30,543 bases of DNA, from contig USLH01000006.1 in NCBI GenBank assembly GCA_900555435.1, positions 1 through 30,543 of the forward strand, given 5' to 3'. Of this stretch, positions 23,259 through 30,508 are shown piece after piece (positions within the stretch are counted from its first letter, which is position 1; each line of letters begins with the position of its first letter). Source of the stretch: an uncultured Oscillospiraceae bacterium (lineage in GTDB: Bacteria; Bacillota; Clostridia; Oscillospirales; Ruminococcaceae). The notes under the pieces are model-generated. The model saw only the letters and a list, made by a program, of their open reading frames with translations. It did no database searches and had not been told where the DNA came from. Made by a program: the position numbers and the translations under genes.

Positions 23259-24284
23259 TTAAAGGGTCTTGCCGTTCAGCTCCACGAAGGGCCGGATGGT
23301 CTGGACCAGCTTGTCGAAGGCATCCGGCGTGATGGACTGCTTGCCATCGCAGAGGGCCTTCGGAGGATTGTTGTGGACTTCGATGATCAGGCCGTCTGCG
23401 CCCACCGCAGCCGCCGCTTTCGCCATAGGCTCCACCATCCATGCGATGCCGCAGGCATGAGACGGGTCGATGATGACCGGCAGATGGGAGCGGCTCTTGA
23501 GCATGGGAACGGCGGAAATGTCCAGCGTATTCCGGGTGGCCGTCTCAAAGGTGCGGATGCCCCGCTCGCAGAGGATCACGTTGGGGTTGCCGCTGGCCAT
23601 GATGTACTCGGCACTCATGAGAAGCTCTTCCAGCGTATTGGCAAGCCCCCGCTTCAGCAGGATCGGCTTCTTGCAGTGTCCCAGCTCCTTTAAAAGCTCA
23701 AAGTTCTGCATATTTCTCGCACCTACCTGGATCACATCCACATCCTCGAAGAGGTTCAGATGGGCAGGCGACATGATCTCGGTGACGATGGGAAGCCCCG
23801 TTTCCTTCTTGGCTTCCAGCAGCAGCCGCAGCCCTTCGTCGTGAAGCCCCTGGAAAGCGTAAGGCGAGGTGCGGGGCTTGAATGCGCCGCCTCGGAGGAG
23901 GTTTGCTCCGCTCTTCTTCACTTCTTTTGCGATAGCGGTGATCTGCTCCTCGCTCTCCACTGAGCAGGGGCCGGCGATGATCTGAAACTGGCTCCCGCCG
24001 ATCTTCACGTCTCCGTTGGCGGAAGGAACGGTGATGATGGAGTCCTCATGGTGGAACTTCCGATTGGCCAGCTTGTAAGGCTCCTGCACCCGCTTGACCG
24101 ATTCAACGATCTGGTTTGCGGCGATGTCGTCTTCGTTTAACCGGGTGGTGTCGCCGACTAAGCCGATCACGTTGGTCTGCTCGCCTTCAATGGTCTGGGC
24201 GTGGATGTTCCCCACGGATTCAATGTCTGCTACCAGTTTTCTGACGTCGTCCTGAGCGGTTCCTTTTTTGATTACGATGATCAT
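23259..24284 (-). CDS. aroF: DAHP synthase (type I-beta, KDO8P-like)
   Basis: This enzyme condenses PEP and erythrose-4-phosphate, the first step of the shikimate pathway. The 341-residue product has an N-terminal ferredoxin-like domain (about 1-70) as in the Tyr/Phe-inhibited Thermotoga enzyme, then a TIM barrel with metal-ligand C107 in IIAGPCSVE, GGAFKPRTSPYAFQG, LLKRG, DPSHACG and IEVHNNP. The start has AAAGGAG nine bases upstream. It is the first structural gene of the aro operon, behind a leader with an aromatic-rich peptide and a terminator hairpin, so attenuation by aromatic amino acid supply is expected. Confidence 0.96.
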   Translation of the reverse strand: MIIVIKKGTAQDDVRKLVADIESVGNIHAQTIEGEQTNVIGLVGDTTRLNEDDIAANQIVESVKRVQEPYKLANRKFHHEDSIITVPSANGDVKIGGSQFQIIAGPCSVESEEQITAIAKEVKKSGANLLRGGAFKPRTSPYAFQGLHDEGLRLLLEAKKETGLPIVTEIMSPAHLNLFEDVDVIQVGARNMQNFELLKELGHCKKPILLKRGLANTLEELLMSAEYIMASGNPNVILCERGIRTFETATRNTLDISAVPMLKSRSHLPVIIDPSHACGIAWMVEPMAKAAAAVGADGLIIEVHNNPPKALCDGKQSITPDAFDKLVQTIRPFVELNGKTL

Positions 24285-24372
24285 GATTGCATTCTCCTTT
24301 GGGTCGAAGGGTTTTATTCTTCTTCCCGTCGCAGCACAGCGCTTTACCGTTCCGGGATCTTTGACAATTACG

Positions 24373-24410
24373 AAAAAAAGTCCGCATCTTCGTTTCCAAA
24401 GATGCGGACT
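24373..24410 (-). terminator. Attenuator terminator before aroF
   Basis: A perfect 12-bp stem (AGTCCGCATCTT with its complement, arms 24399-24410 and 24379-24390) has an 8-nt loop, and is followed by seven T residues on the minus strand. It lies downstream of the promoter and leader ORF, and 88 bp before aroF, so it must be bypassed for aro expression. Confidence 0.92.
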
Positions 24411-24412
24411 GC

Positions 24413-24437
24413 TTTCTCAAAAAATATCTATGAGAAA
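24413..24437 (-). other. Leader hairpin between leader stop codon and attenuator
   Basis: A 7-bp TTTCTCA/TGAGAAA stem (arms 24431-24437 and 24413-24419) lies just after the leader-peptide stop codon and 2 nt before the terminator stem. It would be covered by a ribosome at the stop codon. It could be a pause hairpin or part of the switch. Confidence 0.5.
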
Positions 24438-24438
24438 C

Positions 24439-24555
24439 TCACAGCGTGCGCAAAGTGGGCAACGAAAGATGTGTACGGGAAACCAGACCGGCGCTAAAAT
24501 AATAGTGCCAGCCAAAATAGCCCATAAATCGTTTCGTCTGCTTTGCTGCGGCCAT
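24439..24555 (-). CDS. Aromatic-rich leader peptide of the aro operon
   Basis: A 38-residue ORF (ATG to TGA) sits between a near-consensus promoter and the aroF terminator. It starts MAAAKQTKR and then has the run F10-M-G-Y-F-G-W-H-Y-Y-F20: three Phe, three Tyr and one Trp in eleven codons. AAGGGTGA lies about seven bases before the ATG. By analogy with trpL and pheL leaders, scarce charged tRNA-Phe, -Tyr or -Trp would stall the ribosome here and prevent termination. I know of no named family for it. A chance ORF is unlikely given the composition and position. Confidence 0.85.
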   Translation of the reverse strand: MAAAKQTKRFMGYFGWHYYFSAGLVSRTHLSLPTLRTL

Positions 24556-24585
24556 GACGTTCACCCTTTCCTGAGATTTGTCCTT

Positions 24586-24614
24586 ATTTTACTCCCCCGA
24601 AAACGATTTGTCAA
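24586..24614 (-). promoter_or_regulatory. Sigma-A promoter of the aroF operon
   Basis: On the minus strand a perfect TTGACA (24609-24614) and TAAAAT (24586-24591) are spaced by 17 bp. Predicted transcription start is near 24579, about 24 nt before the leader ATG. Confidence 0.9.
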
Positions 24615-24652
24615 GGGGTTTCAAAACAATTTATCGCTTAAAAGCGTTAAAT

Positions 24653-24687
24653 CGGCTTTTTTGCTAAATCCAGTCGGTTAGCAGCCG
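24653..24687 (-). other. Imperfect hairpin after corA
   Basis: Directly after the corA stop codon, CGGCT-GCTAA can pair with TTAGC-AGCCG, interrupted by a bulge of five or six A residues. There is no T-run on the minus strand, so it is a weak terminator candidate at best. Confidence 0.3.
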
Positions 24688-25587
24688 CTAAAACCACTTG
24701 TTTTTCCTAAAAAACGCAATACACCCTGCTACCGCTGCCACGCAGAGCACAATCACCCACACATATCCGTACCGCCAGTGATATTCCGGCATGGCCACGT
24801 TCATCCCGTACCACCCTACGATCAGGGTCAGTGGCAGGAAGATGGTGCTGATCACGGTAAAATACTTCATCACCCGGTTGAGTCGGATGTCCTCCTGAGC
24901 CTGATAGGACTCCCTCACCTGGGTCACATAGTCCCGAAGGTTCAGGATCGTGTGGCAGATCCGATCCAGCTTCGCTCCCAACGCCTGAAAGCTCCGGCGG
25001 CAGTGCTTTGGAAGGACGCCGCTTTCATCGTCCAGCATGGCGTCTACCAGATCGCAGAGCTGCTCGTAATACTGCTTCAGCGTCATGAGCTGCCGCCGGA
25101 AGGTGATGATGGTGGCTACATAGTCGCTCTTCCCTCCGGTGATCAGATCGTCCTCCAGCTTTAAGATCTCCTGTTCCAGCTCATCCAGATAGAGGCTGTC
25201 CCGGGCCGCCAGATGATCCAGAAAATCCCGCAGCAGCAGCTCCCGGCAGGTTTTCCCTCCATCGGAAAGCCTTGGGGTCACCGCCTCCCGGATCAAGGGC
25301 AGGTCGTCGCTGAAAAAGAACAGCTGCCCATCCCCGAGAAACACGGCCACCCGATGGGTCACCAGCTCCTTTTGCCAGGTAGACGGCACGTTCAGGGTGA
25401 GCCAGTGCCCGTCAGGATGGCTCTCATATTTGGTGTAGCGGGATTTCCGCACATCCCCGCAGAAAGCCGCCGGGATCCCGAACCGAACTGCTGTCTCATC
25501 CATCTCCTCAAAAGAAAAGATCCCTACCCGCTGACCGGGATGTTCCCCTTCATGGAGTACTTCGTTTTCATTTATGGTAAAGATCAT
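24688..25587 (-). CDS. CorA-family magnesium/divalent cation transporter
   Basis: CorA proteins are pentameric membrane channels for Mg2+ (some carry Co2+, Ni2+ or Zn2+). The 299-residue product, from MIFTINENEV with AGGAAG upstream, has a large cytoplasmic N-terminal domain, a long helix (about 130-230) and two C-terminal membrane segments, with the signature YGMN at 260-263 in the loop between them. A longer in-frame extension upstream overlaps the previous gene and is rejected. The promoter lies at 25618-25646, so it is probably a single-gene unit. Confidence 0.9.
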   Translation of the reverse strand: MIFTINENEVLHEGEHPGQRVGIFSFEEMDETAVRFGIPAAFCGDVRKSRYTKYESHPDGHWLTLNVPSTWQKELVTHRVAVFLGDGQLFFFSDDLPLIREAVTPRLSDGGKTCRELLLRDFLDHLAARDSLYLDELEQEILKLEDDLITGGKSDYVATIITFRRQLMTLKQYYEQLCDLVDAMLDDESGVLPKHCRRSFQALGAKLDRICHTILNLRDYVTQVRESYQAQEDIRLNRVMKYFTVISTIFLPLTLIVGWYGMNVAMPEYHWRYGYVWVIVLCVAAVAGCIAFFRKNKWF

Positions 25588-25617
25588 CTTCCCACTTCCT
25601 ATGCCAGGCTTTTCCCC

Positions 25618-25646
25618 ATTGTACCATACCCTTTTCCCCGGCGCAA
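25618..25646 (-). promoter_or_regulatory. Putative promoter of corA
   Basis: On the minus strand TTGCGC (25641-25646) and TACAAT (25618-25623) are spaced by 17 bp, 30 bp before the corA ATG. The -35 match is weak. Confidence 0.55.
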
Positions 25647-25681
25647 CTGCTTTCCTCACCCCGGGAAAGAAAAAACCGCTC

Positions 25682-26137
25682 CTACGTCCTATCCCCGGGG
25701 TGTCGGATAAAGTGGACCAGCCGCACCGAAGACGAGACCAGCAGCACCCCCAGCGCCAGCGCACCCGCAAGCCCCAGCGTATGGAGCCCTGTTTCCAGGA
25801 ATCCCTGAGTGTCCCCTTTCAGGCACCGTTCCATGGTATAATAGATTCCCCCGCCGGGGACCAACGGCAGCAGCGCCGTTAAAAGATACACCGTCACCGG
25901 CGCCTTCTGCACCCGTGCAAGCACCTCCGAATAAGCCGCCAGCGCCATGGCAGCCAGAAAAAACTGCAGGATCTCATTTCCGGTCCACCCGGTCAGCAGA
26001 TAGACCTCCCACGCCACCACGCCGCCCATCGGCGCTGAAAAGAGCTTCTTCCCCCGGATGTTGAAAAGCAGGCAAAATCCGGCACAGGCTCCGTAAGCGT
26101 AGACCCCCGGCAGCAGATAATCCGTTAAAAACGCCAT
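25682..26137 (-). CDS. ThrE_2-type threonine/serine exporter subunit
   Basis: The 151-residue product (start MAFLTDYLLPGVYAYG with a G-rich ribosome binding site) has about four or five hydrophobic segments and the PGGGIYYTM motif (about 94-102) typical of the small partner (DUF3815/ThrE_2). In Corynebacterium ThrE both halves are fused in one exporter of threonine and serine; in Bacillota they are commonly split into two adjacent genes as here. It is 13 nt after its partner. The substrate is inferred from the family only. Confidence 0.82.
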   Translation of the reverse strand: MAFLTDYLLPGVYAYGACAGFCLLFNIRGKKLFSAPMGGVVAWEVYLLTGWTGNEILQFFLAAMALAAYSEVLARVQKAPVTVYLLTALLPLVPGGGIYYTMERCLKGDTQGFLETGLHTLGLAGALALGVLLVSSSVRLVHFIRHPGDRT

Positions 26138-26150
26138 CTTCCCGACCCCC

Positions 26151-26906
26151 TTACAAAGCCTGCAGCGCCCACATGGTAAAGCCGGTCCCCAGTGCAATGG
26201 CCGTTGCGATCAAAAGCGCCTCCGCCAGCTTCAGAAGTCCGGAAATAAAGTCCTCCGCCAGCAGATCCCGCATAACGTTCGTGAGAGCTCCCCCCGGCAC
26301 CAGATTCATCAATGCGCCGATGATGACCGTGTCCGTATGAATCGGCGCTCCCAGCTTCGCCGCCGTTACGGCCAGAGCCGCCCCCACCGCCGATGCCGCA
26401 AAATTGACCAGCATGAAGTTTGTCTTCCATCGGTTAAGCCCTTCCACGACCAGCCGGATCGCCCCGCCGCAGACCGCCGCCACGCAGGCGTCCGGCAGAC
26501 TTCCCCCGAATAGCAGCGAAAAGGCTCCGCCGACCAGGACGCTTCCCCCGATCCGTGCCCAGAAGGGATAGATCTTCCCTTCTTCCAGCTTCTTCATCCG
26601 CCGCTCCACTTCGCCCAGCGGCGGCGTGTCCGCACAGATCTCCCGGCAGAGAGCATTGGCCCTCTCCACCCGATCCAGATCGATCCCCCGGATCCGGATC
26701 CGTTTGATCCGGGAATAATTTCTCCCCGTCTCATCCTGAAAGCTCACATGAATGCAGGTGGAGATGGCAAAGACCCCGCTGTCCGCCAATCCGTAAGCCA
26801 GACAGATCCGCTGCATGGATTCTTCAACCCGGTGGATCTCCGCTCCGTTCTGCAAAAGGATCCGCCCCATTTCCGTGACCACGTTGAGCATCTGATCGCA
26901 GTTCAT
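26151..26906 (-). CDS. ThrE-type threonine/serine exporter, large subunit (DUF1212)
   Basis: The chosen ATG (MNCDQMLNVVTEMGRILL, with AGAGGTG upstream) gives 251 residues; the longer frame runs past the predicted promoter. The N-terminal soluble domain has NGAEIHRVEESM and SRIKRIRIRGIDLD, as in DUF1212, followed by about five membrane segments with LVPGGALTNVMRDLLAEDFISG (late motif, in blocks). It is translated with the small ThrE_2 partner immediately downstream, consistent with a two-component transporter. Exact cargo is unproven. Confidence 0.85.
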   Translation of the reverse strand: MNCDQMLNVVTEMGRILLQNGAEIHRVEESMQRICLAYGLADSGVFAISTCIHVSFQDETGRNYSRIKRIRIRGIDLDRVERANALCREICADTPPLGEVERRMKKLEEGKIYPFWARIGGSVLVGGAFSLLFGGSLPDACVAAVCGGAIRLVVEGLNRWKTNFMLVNFAASAVGAALAVTAAKLGAPIHTDTVIIGALMNLVPGGALTNVMRDLLAEDFISGLLKLAEALLIATAIALGTGFTMWALQAL

Positions 26907-26931
26907 CCTCCGCACCTCTTTTCTGTTCTTT

Positions 26932-26937
26932 ATTATA
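26932..26937 (-). promoter_or_regulatory. -10 element before the thrE-like pair
   Basis: A perfect TATAAT lies on the minus strand 26 bp before the start codon. No good -35 hexamer is found at 16-18 bp, so this is a tentative promoter. Confidence 0.45.
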
Positions 26938-27003
26938 CCGATTTTTCCCGAAAAAGCCACCCTGTTTTCACGAAAACGTTCCATTTTTCTCCAAAAATTC
27001 CCC

Positions 27004-27051
27004 TAAAACGAAAGGCTGCCCCCGCTCCGCCAAAAAGGAGCAGGGACAGCC
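27004..27051 (-). terminator. Intrinsic terminator after acyl-CoA synthetase gene
   Basis: A long GC-rich hairpin (27014-27051; outer stem GGCTG/CAGCC, inner TGCTCC/GGAGCG with a few mismatches) is followed on the minus strand by TTTCGTTTT. It starts 7 bp after the stop codon. Confidence 0.85.
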
Positions 27052-27058
27052 GCTGCAT

Positions 27059-28744
27059 TCAGTTTTCGGAAGAGGTGTGATGTACCACCTTGTCAGCGTT
27101 TCGGATCTGAGCCCGCTTGATCTTCCCGCCCAGCGTCTTGGGAAGCTCGTCCACGAACTCGATGATCCGTGGATACTTGTAGGGAGCCGTCACCCGTTTG
27201 ACGTGATTCTGCAGCTCCTTTTTCAGTTCCTCGCCGGGCTTGTAGCCCGCCGCCAGAACGATGGTCGCCTTGACCACCTGCCCCCGGATGGGATCCGGGG
27301 CGGCGGTAATGGCGCATTCCACCACGGAAGGATGCTCAAGCAAGGCGCTTTCCACTTCAAACGGCCCGATGCGGTAGCCGGAGCACTTGATCACATCGTC
27401 GTTCCGCCCGATGAACCAGTAGTAGCCGTTGGAATCCCGCCAAGCCACGTCGCCGGTATCGTAATACTTGCCGCCTAAGTTCGCCTTCGTCAGCTCTTCG
27501 TCGTGGTAGTAGCCGGTGAACAGGCCGGTAGGCGGATTGTTCGCCACGTCCATGACCACGATAGAACCTTCCTCACCGTCGGGGCAGGGATTCCCGTCGT
27601 GATCCACCAGCTGGATGTTGTAAAGCGGAGAGGGCTTTCCGGTAGAGCCTGGCTTCGGCTCGAACCACTGGAAATTTGCCAGCATGACGGAGGATTCGCT
27701 CTGTCCGAAGCCTTCATAGAGCTTCAAGCCCGTCAGCTCGTGCCAGCGCTTGAAGACCTCCGGGTTCAGCGGCTCGCCGGCGATGCAACAATGCTTCACG
27801 CAGGAAAGGTCAAACTTCGTCACATCCTCCTGCAGCATGAACCGGAACATGGTCGGCGGTGCGCAGAAGGTGGTCACCCGGTATTTGGTGATCATCTGAA
27901 GGAGCTTCAAAGGGACAAACTTGTCCATATCATAGGCAAAGATCACGGCGCCGCAGATCCACTGGCCGTAAATTTTTCCCCAGCCGAACTTCGCCCAACC
28001 GGAATCGGAAACGCTCATGTGGAGCTTGTTCTCCTGCACCTGCTGCCAGTATTTAGCGGTGACGATGTGCCCCAAGGGATAGGAGAAGTTATGCTGGACC
28101 ATTTTGGGCATCCCCGTGGTGCCGGAGGTGAAATAGACCAGCATAATGTCCTTCACATGGGTGGCGTCCTCCCCGGTGGGACGGGGGAACTCGTCGGAGA
28201 ACTTGGCGATCTCCTCTTCAAAGCAGAGCCAGCCCTCCCGCTTGTCCACTACCAGAATGCGGTTTTCAAGACAGGGCGTCTCCGGAGCGGCGGCTTCCAC
28301 CTGCTCGATGACGAAGGGATCGTTGACGCAGACGATGGCTTTGATCTTCGCCGCATTGGCACGGTAAACGATGTCCTTTTTCGTCAGCTGGAGCGTACCG
28401 GGGATCAGAGTGGCGCCGATTTTATGAAGCGCCGTGGCGCAGATCCAGTACTCCCACCGGCGGCGGAGGATCAGCATGACCACATCGCCTTTTTTGATCC
28501 CTAAGCTCTTAAAGAAATTTGCCGTCTGATTGGAGAGCTTTTTGATGTCGGTGAAGGTGAAAATCTTCTCCTCGCCGTGGTCGTTGACCCAGACCAGAGC
28601 CTTTTTCTCCGGCTCCTGATCCGCCCATGCGTCTACGATGTCAAAGCCGAAGTTAAAGTCCTCCGGCACGTTCACTTTATAATTTTCTTTAAAATCCTCG
28701 TAGGAGTCAAACTCCATCCGGGGAAGATACCGATCCAAGAGCAT
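27059..28744 (-). CDS. AMP-forming acyl-CoA synthetase (acetyl/medium-chain type)
   Basis: The 561-residue product is a complete ANL-superfamily enzyme that activates a carboxylic acid with ATP to the acyl-adenylate and then to acyl-CoA. Motifs: YFTSGTTGMPK (204-214), YEGFGQSES, YYDTGDVAWRD, GRNDDVIKCSGYRIGPFEVE, and the C-terminal catalytic lysine in KTLGGKIKR. It resembles acetyl-CoA synthetase-like and medium-chain acyl-CoA synthetases; the chain length cannot be read from sequence. It is 18 nt after an XRE-cupin regulator gene and probably co-transcribed with it. Confidence 0.92.
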   Translation of the reverse strand: MLLDRYLPRMEFDSYEDFKENYKVNVPEDFNFGFDIVDAWADQEPEKKALVWVNDHGEEKIFTFTDIKKLSNQTANFFKSLGIKKGDVVMLILRRRWEYWICATALHKIGATLIPGTLQLTKKDIVYRANAAKIKAIVCVNDPFVIEQVEAAAPETPCLENRILVVDKREGWLCFEEEIAKFSDEFPRPTGEDATHVKDIMLVYFTSGTTGMPKMVQHNFSYPLGHIVTAKYWQQVQENKLHMSVSDSGWAKFGWGKIYGQWICGAVIFAYDMDKFVPLKLLQMITKYRVTTFCAPPTMFRFMLQEDVTKFDLSCVKHCCIAGEPLNPEVFKRWHELTGLKLYEGFGQSESSVMLANFQWFEPKPGSTGKPSPLYNIQLVDHDGNPCPDGEEGSIVVMDVANNPPTGLFTGYYHDEELTKANLGGKYYDTGDVAWRDSNGYYWFIGRNDDVIKCSGYRIGPFEVESALLEHPSVVECAITAAPDPIRGQVVKATIVLAAGYKPGEELKKELQNHVKRVTAPYKYPRIIEFVDELPKTLGGKIKRAQIRNADKVVHHTSSEN

Positions 28745-28762
28745 ATTCGTTTCTCCTTTGCT

Positions 28763-29314
28763 TTACTCCGCAATCACCGTGAGGAACCTTGCCTTGACCG
28801 TTCCGACACATTTCTGACCGTGGGGGTGGGTGGGATTGAAATAAATGGAGTCGCCGGCGACCAGTACCAGCTCCTTGTCGTCAAAGGTGACGGCGATGGA
28901 GCCTTCCAGCACCAGATTGAATTCCTGTCCGGCATGGGTCACCAGAGCCGCAGGTTCATCCGAAGGCTCCAGCGTGACCAGCAAAGGCTGCATGATCTTT
29001 TTATTGTAACGGAACGCCAGATCCTCGAACCGGTAGCCGGGATAACGGGAAACGCTGCGCCCCTCGCCCCGGCGGACGATGTGATAGGTGTCCAGCTTGG
29101 CCCGCACGCCGGTGATGATCTCGGTAAAGTCCACGCCGCAGCGGTTGGCGATCTCATAGATGACGCTGATGGGGACGTTTTCGCCGCTCTGTTCATATCC
29201 GGCATAGGTATCAGGGGCGGTTTTTACGAAAGCCGCCATTTCTTCCTGCGTATAGCCGCAGGCTTCCCGCAGCTCCCGGATCCGGGCCGCTATTTCTCTA
29301 AATTCTTCGTTCAT
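28763..29314 (-). CDS. XRE-family regulator with C-terminal cupin
   Basis: The 183-residue product has an N-terminal helix-turn-helix of the XRE type (about residues 8-63, with REACGYTQEEMAAFVKTAPDTYAGYE) and a C-terminal cupin_2 barrel (about 110-180, with PAALVTHAGQEFNLVLEG and YFNPTHPHGQKCVG). Such proteins usually repress or activate a neighbouring metabolic gene, with the cupin sensing a small ligand. Here the neighbour is an acyl-CoA synthetase in the same unit, so a carboxylate or its CoA ester is a plausible signal (inference). Confidence 0.9.
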   Translation of the reverse strand: MNEEFREIAARIRELREACGYTQEEMAAFVKTAPDTYAGYEQSGENVPISVIYEIANRCGVDFTEIITGVRAKLDTYHIVRRGEGRSVSRYPGYRFEDLAFRYNKKIMQPLLVTLEPSDEPAALVTHAGQEFNLVLEGSIAVTFDDKELVLVAGDSIYFNPTHPHGQKCVGTVKARFLTVIAE

Positions 29315-29375
29315 GGTACGGTCCTTCCTCTCTCATATTGCTTTCTCCCGAGCGGGGGAAAAGAAGATTGAAGTT

Positions 29376-29403
29376 ATTATAGCACAGTTTTTGGAAATGT
29401 CAA
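29376..29403 (-). promoter_or_regulatory. Consensus promoter of the cupin/acyl-CoA synthetase unit
   Basis: On the minus strand a perfect TTGACA (29398-29403) and a perfect TATAAT (29376-29381) with an extended TG element are spaced by 16 bp, in an AT-rich stretch. A promoter this strong would normally need repression. Confidence 0.88.
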
Positions 29404-29481
29404 GAGTAAAATTGCGTATTTTTTGATATTACCGAAATTTTATCGTGTTTTCTTATTTTTTACGAAATATTTTTCAGAAAA

Positions 29482-29928
29482 TCAGTGGCAGCACCCGCAA
29501 TTGCACCCATGATGGCGCCCGCAATCGCAGTCTTCTTCCTCACAGCCCTTACTTTCCTCGTGGTGATGCCCGCAGCCGCAGCCCCCTTCATACTCCGGCT
29601 CGTCCTCGTCGAAGTCCTCGCTCCAGTCTTCTTCGCCTTCAAAAGGCTTTGCCGCTTCCTCCGCCGCAAGGGCCGCCGCCCATTCCCGGGTATTTCGGAT
29701 CCGCAGGCCGCCGTCGCCTTCCTTGGGGTCGCTGGCCATTTCCGTCAAAACGTCGCAGGGACATTTGTGACATTGCCCGCAGGTCTCGAACCCCCGATCC
29801 TCGCAGCAGTCCTTGACCTCGCACTCCCCCCAAAAGGGTCGATCCAGATTCGCGCATCCCTTGCACCCTAAGATCTCTTTATACTTGCAGCTGCTGCAGT
29901 CGATGCCGCAGCGGGACAAAATCTCCAT
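29482..29928 (-). CDS. DUF3795 protein with Cys/His-rich tail
   Basis: The 148-residue product begins MEILSRCGIDCSSCKYKE and has many cysteines in the first 65 residues (CKGC, CEVKDCC, CGQCHKCPC), matching DUF3795, a family of unknown function with likely metal or Fe-S binding. After an acidic linker it ends in a tail of about 33 residues dominated by Cys, His and Glu (GCGCGHHHEE, DCDCGRHHGC, NCGCCH), which suggests metal binding or buffering. It follows the ywlG-like gene by 16 nt and shares its transcript. Function is not known. Confidence 0.8.
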   Translation of the reverse strand: MEILSRCGIDCSSCKYKEILGCKGCANLDRPFWGECEVKDCCEDRGFETCGQCHKCPCDVLTEMASDPKEGDGGLRIRNTREWAAALAAEEAAKPFEGEEDWSEDFDEDEPEYEGGCGCGHHHEESKGCEEEDCDCGRHHGCNCGCCH

Positions 29929-29944
29929 GTTCTCTCTTCCTTTC

Positions 29945-30508
29945 TCAAAGCAGCTCCGGGTTGTACCTTGCCCGCTCGCCGCCTACAAAGCGGGGACGGG
30001 TCCTGGCCAGCAGCAGGATAGCGTTTCCGATGTGATCTACGCTGACCCGCACGGGGACTGCTACTTCCTTTAAGTGCATCCCGATAAGGGTTCCGCCGAT
30101 GTCCATGCCTGCCGAAGCCTTTACATGGGAAACCACCACCGGATGCTCGAACCGGCTGTAGGCCGTCGTTCCCATGGCTCCGCCGCCGTGGGCCCAGGGG
30201 ATGGCGTTGACGATCTCCAGATCGTGGGCCTCCGCACAGGCTTCCTCCACCACCAGCGCCCGATTCAGGTGCTCGCAGCACTGGAACGCAAGAAACACCC
30301 CCCTCTCCTCTGCAAGGGGAGTCAGTGCATCGTAAACCGCCCCGGCGCAGTCGGCACTGGAAAAGGTGCCGATCTTCTGTCCTGCGATCTCGCTGGAGCT
30401 GCAGCCGATGACCACGATGCTCCCCTTTTTCAGCTTTGCCGCTTCCAGCAGCTCGGCAAAGGCTCTCCGGGTCTCCTCCCGCACTTCATTTAAAAATGCT
30501 TCTTCCAT
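29945..30508 (-). CDS. YwlG/UPF0340 family protein (TIGR01440)
   Basis: The 187-residue product has the family blocks GSIVVIGCSSSEIAGQKIG, FQCCEHLNRALVVEE, PWAHGGGAMGTTAY and HVKASAGMDIGGTLIGMHLK. UPF0340 members such as Bacillus YwlG have no established function. Two in-frame ATGs exist; the second (30508) has AAAGGA at a proper distance, while the first (30517) abuts it. The gene is complete, and its promoter lies outside the window. Confidence 0.88.
   Translation of the reverse strand: MEEAFLNEVREETRRAFAELLEAAKLKKGSIVVIGCSSSEIAGQKIGTFSSADCAGAVYDALTPLAEERGVFLAFQCCEHLNRALVVEEACAEAHDLEIVNAIPWAHGGGAMGTTAYSRFEHPVVVSHVKASAGMDIGGTLIGMHLKEVAVPVRVSVDHIGNAILLLARTRPRFVGGERARYNPELL

Noticed and set aside
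23227..23442. N-terminal extension of aroB overlapping aroF
   Set aside because: The 72 extra residues are the aroF reverse-frame shadow; the ATG at 23226 has a ribosome binding site and the conserved length.
24285..24600. T-box riboswitch upstream of aroF
   Set aside because: The conserved T-box sequence before the terminator is not present; a leader peptide explains the terminator better.
25655..25700. Inverted repeat CACCCCGGG/CCCGGGGTG at the end of the ThrE_2-like gene as a terminator
   Set aside because: The loop is 26 nt or more and no T-run follows on the minus strand, so it is not a convincing intrinsic terminator.
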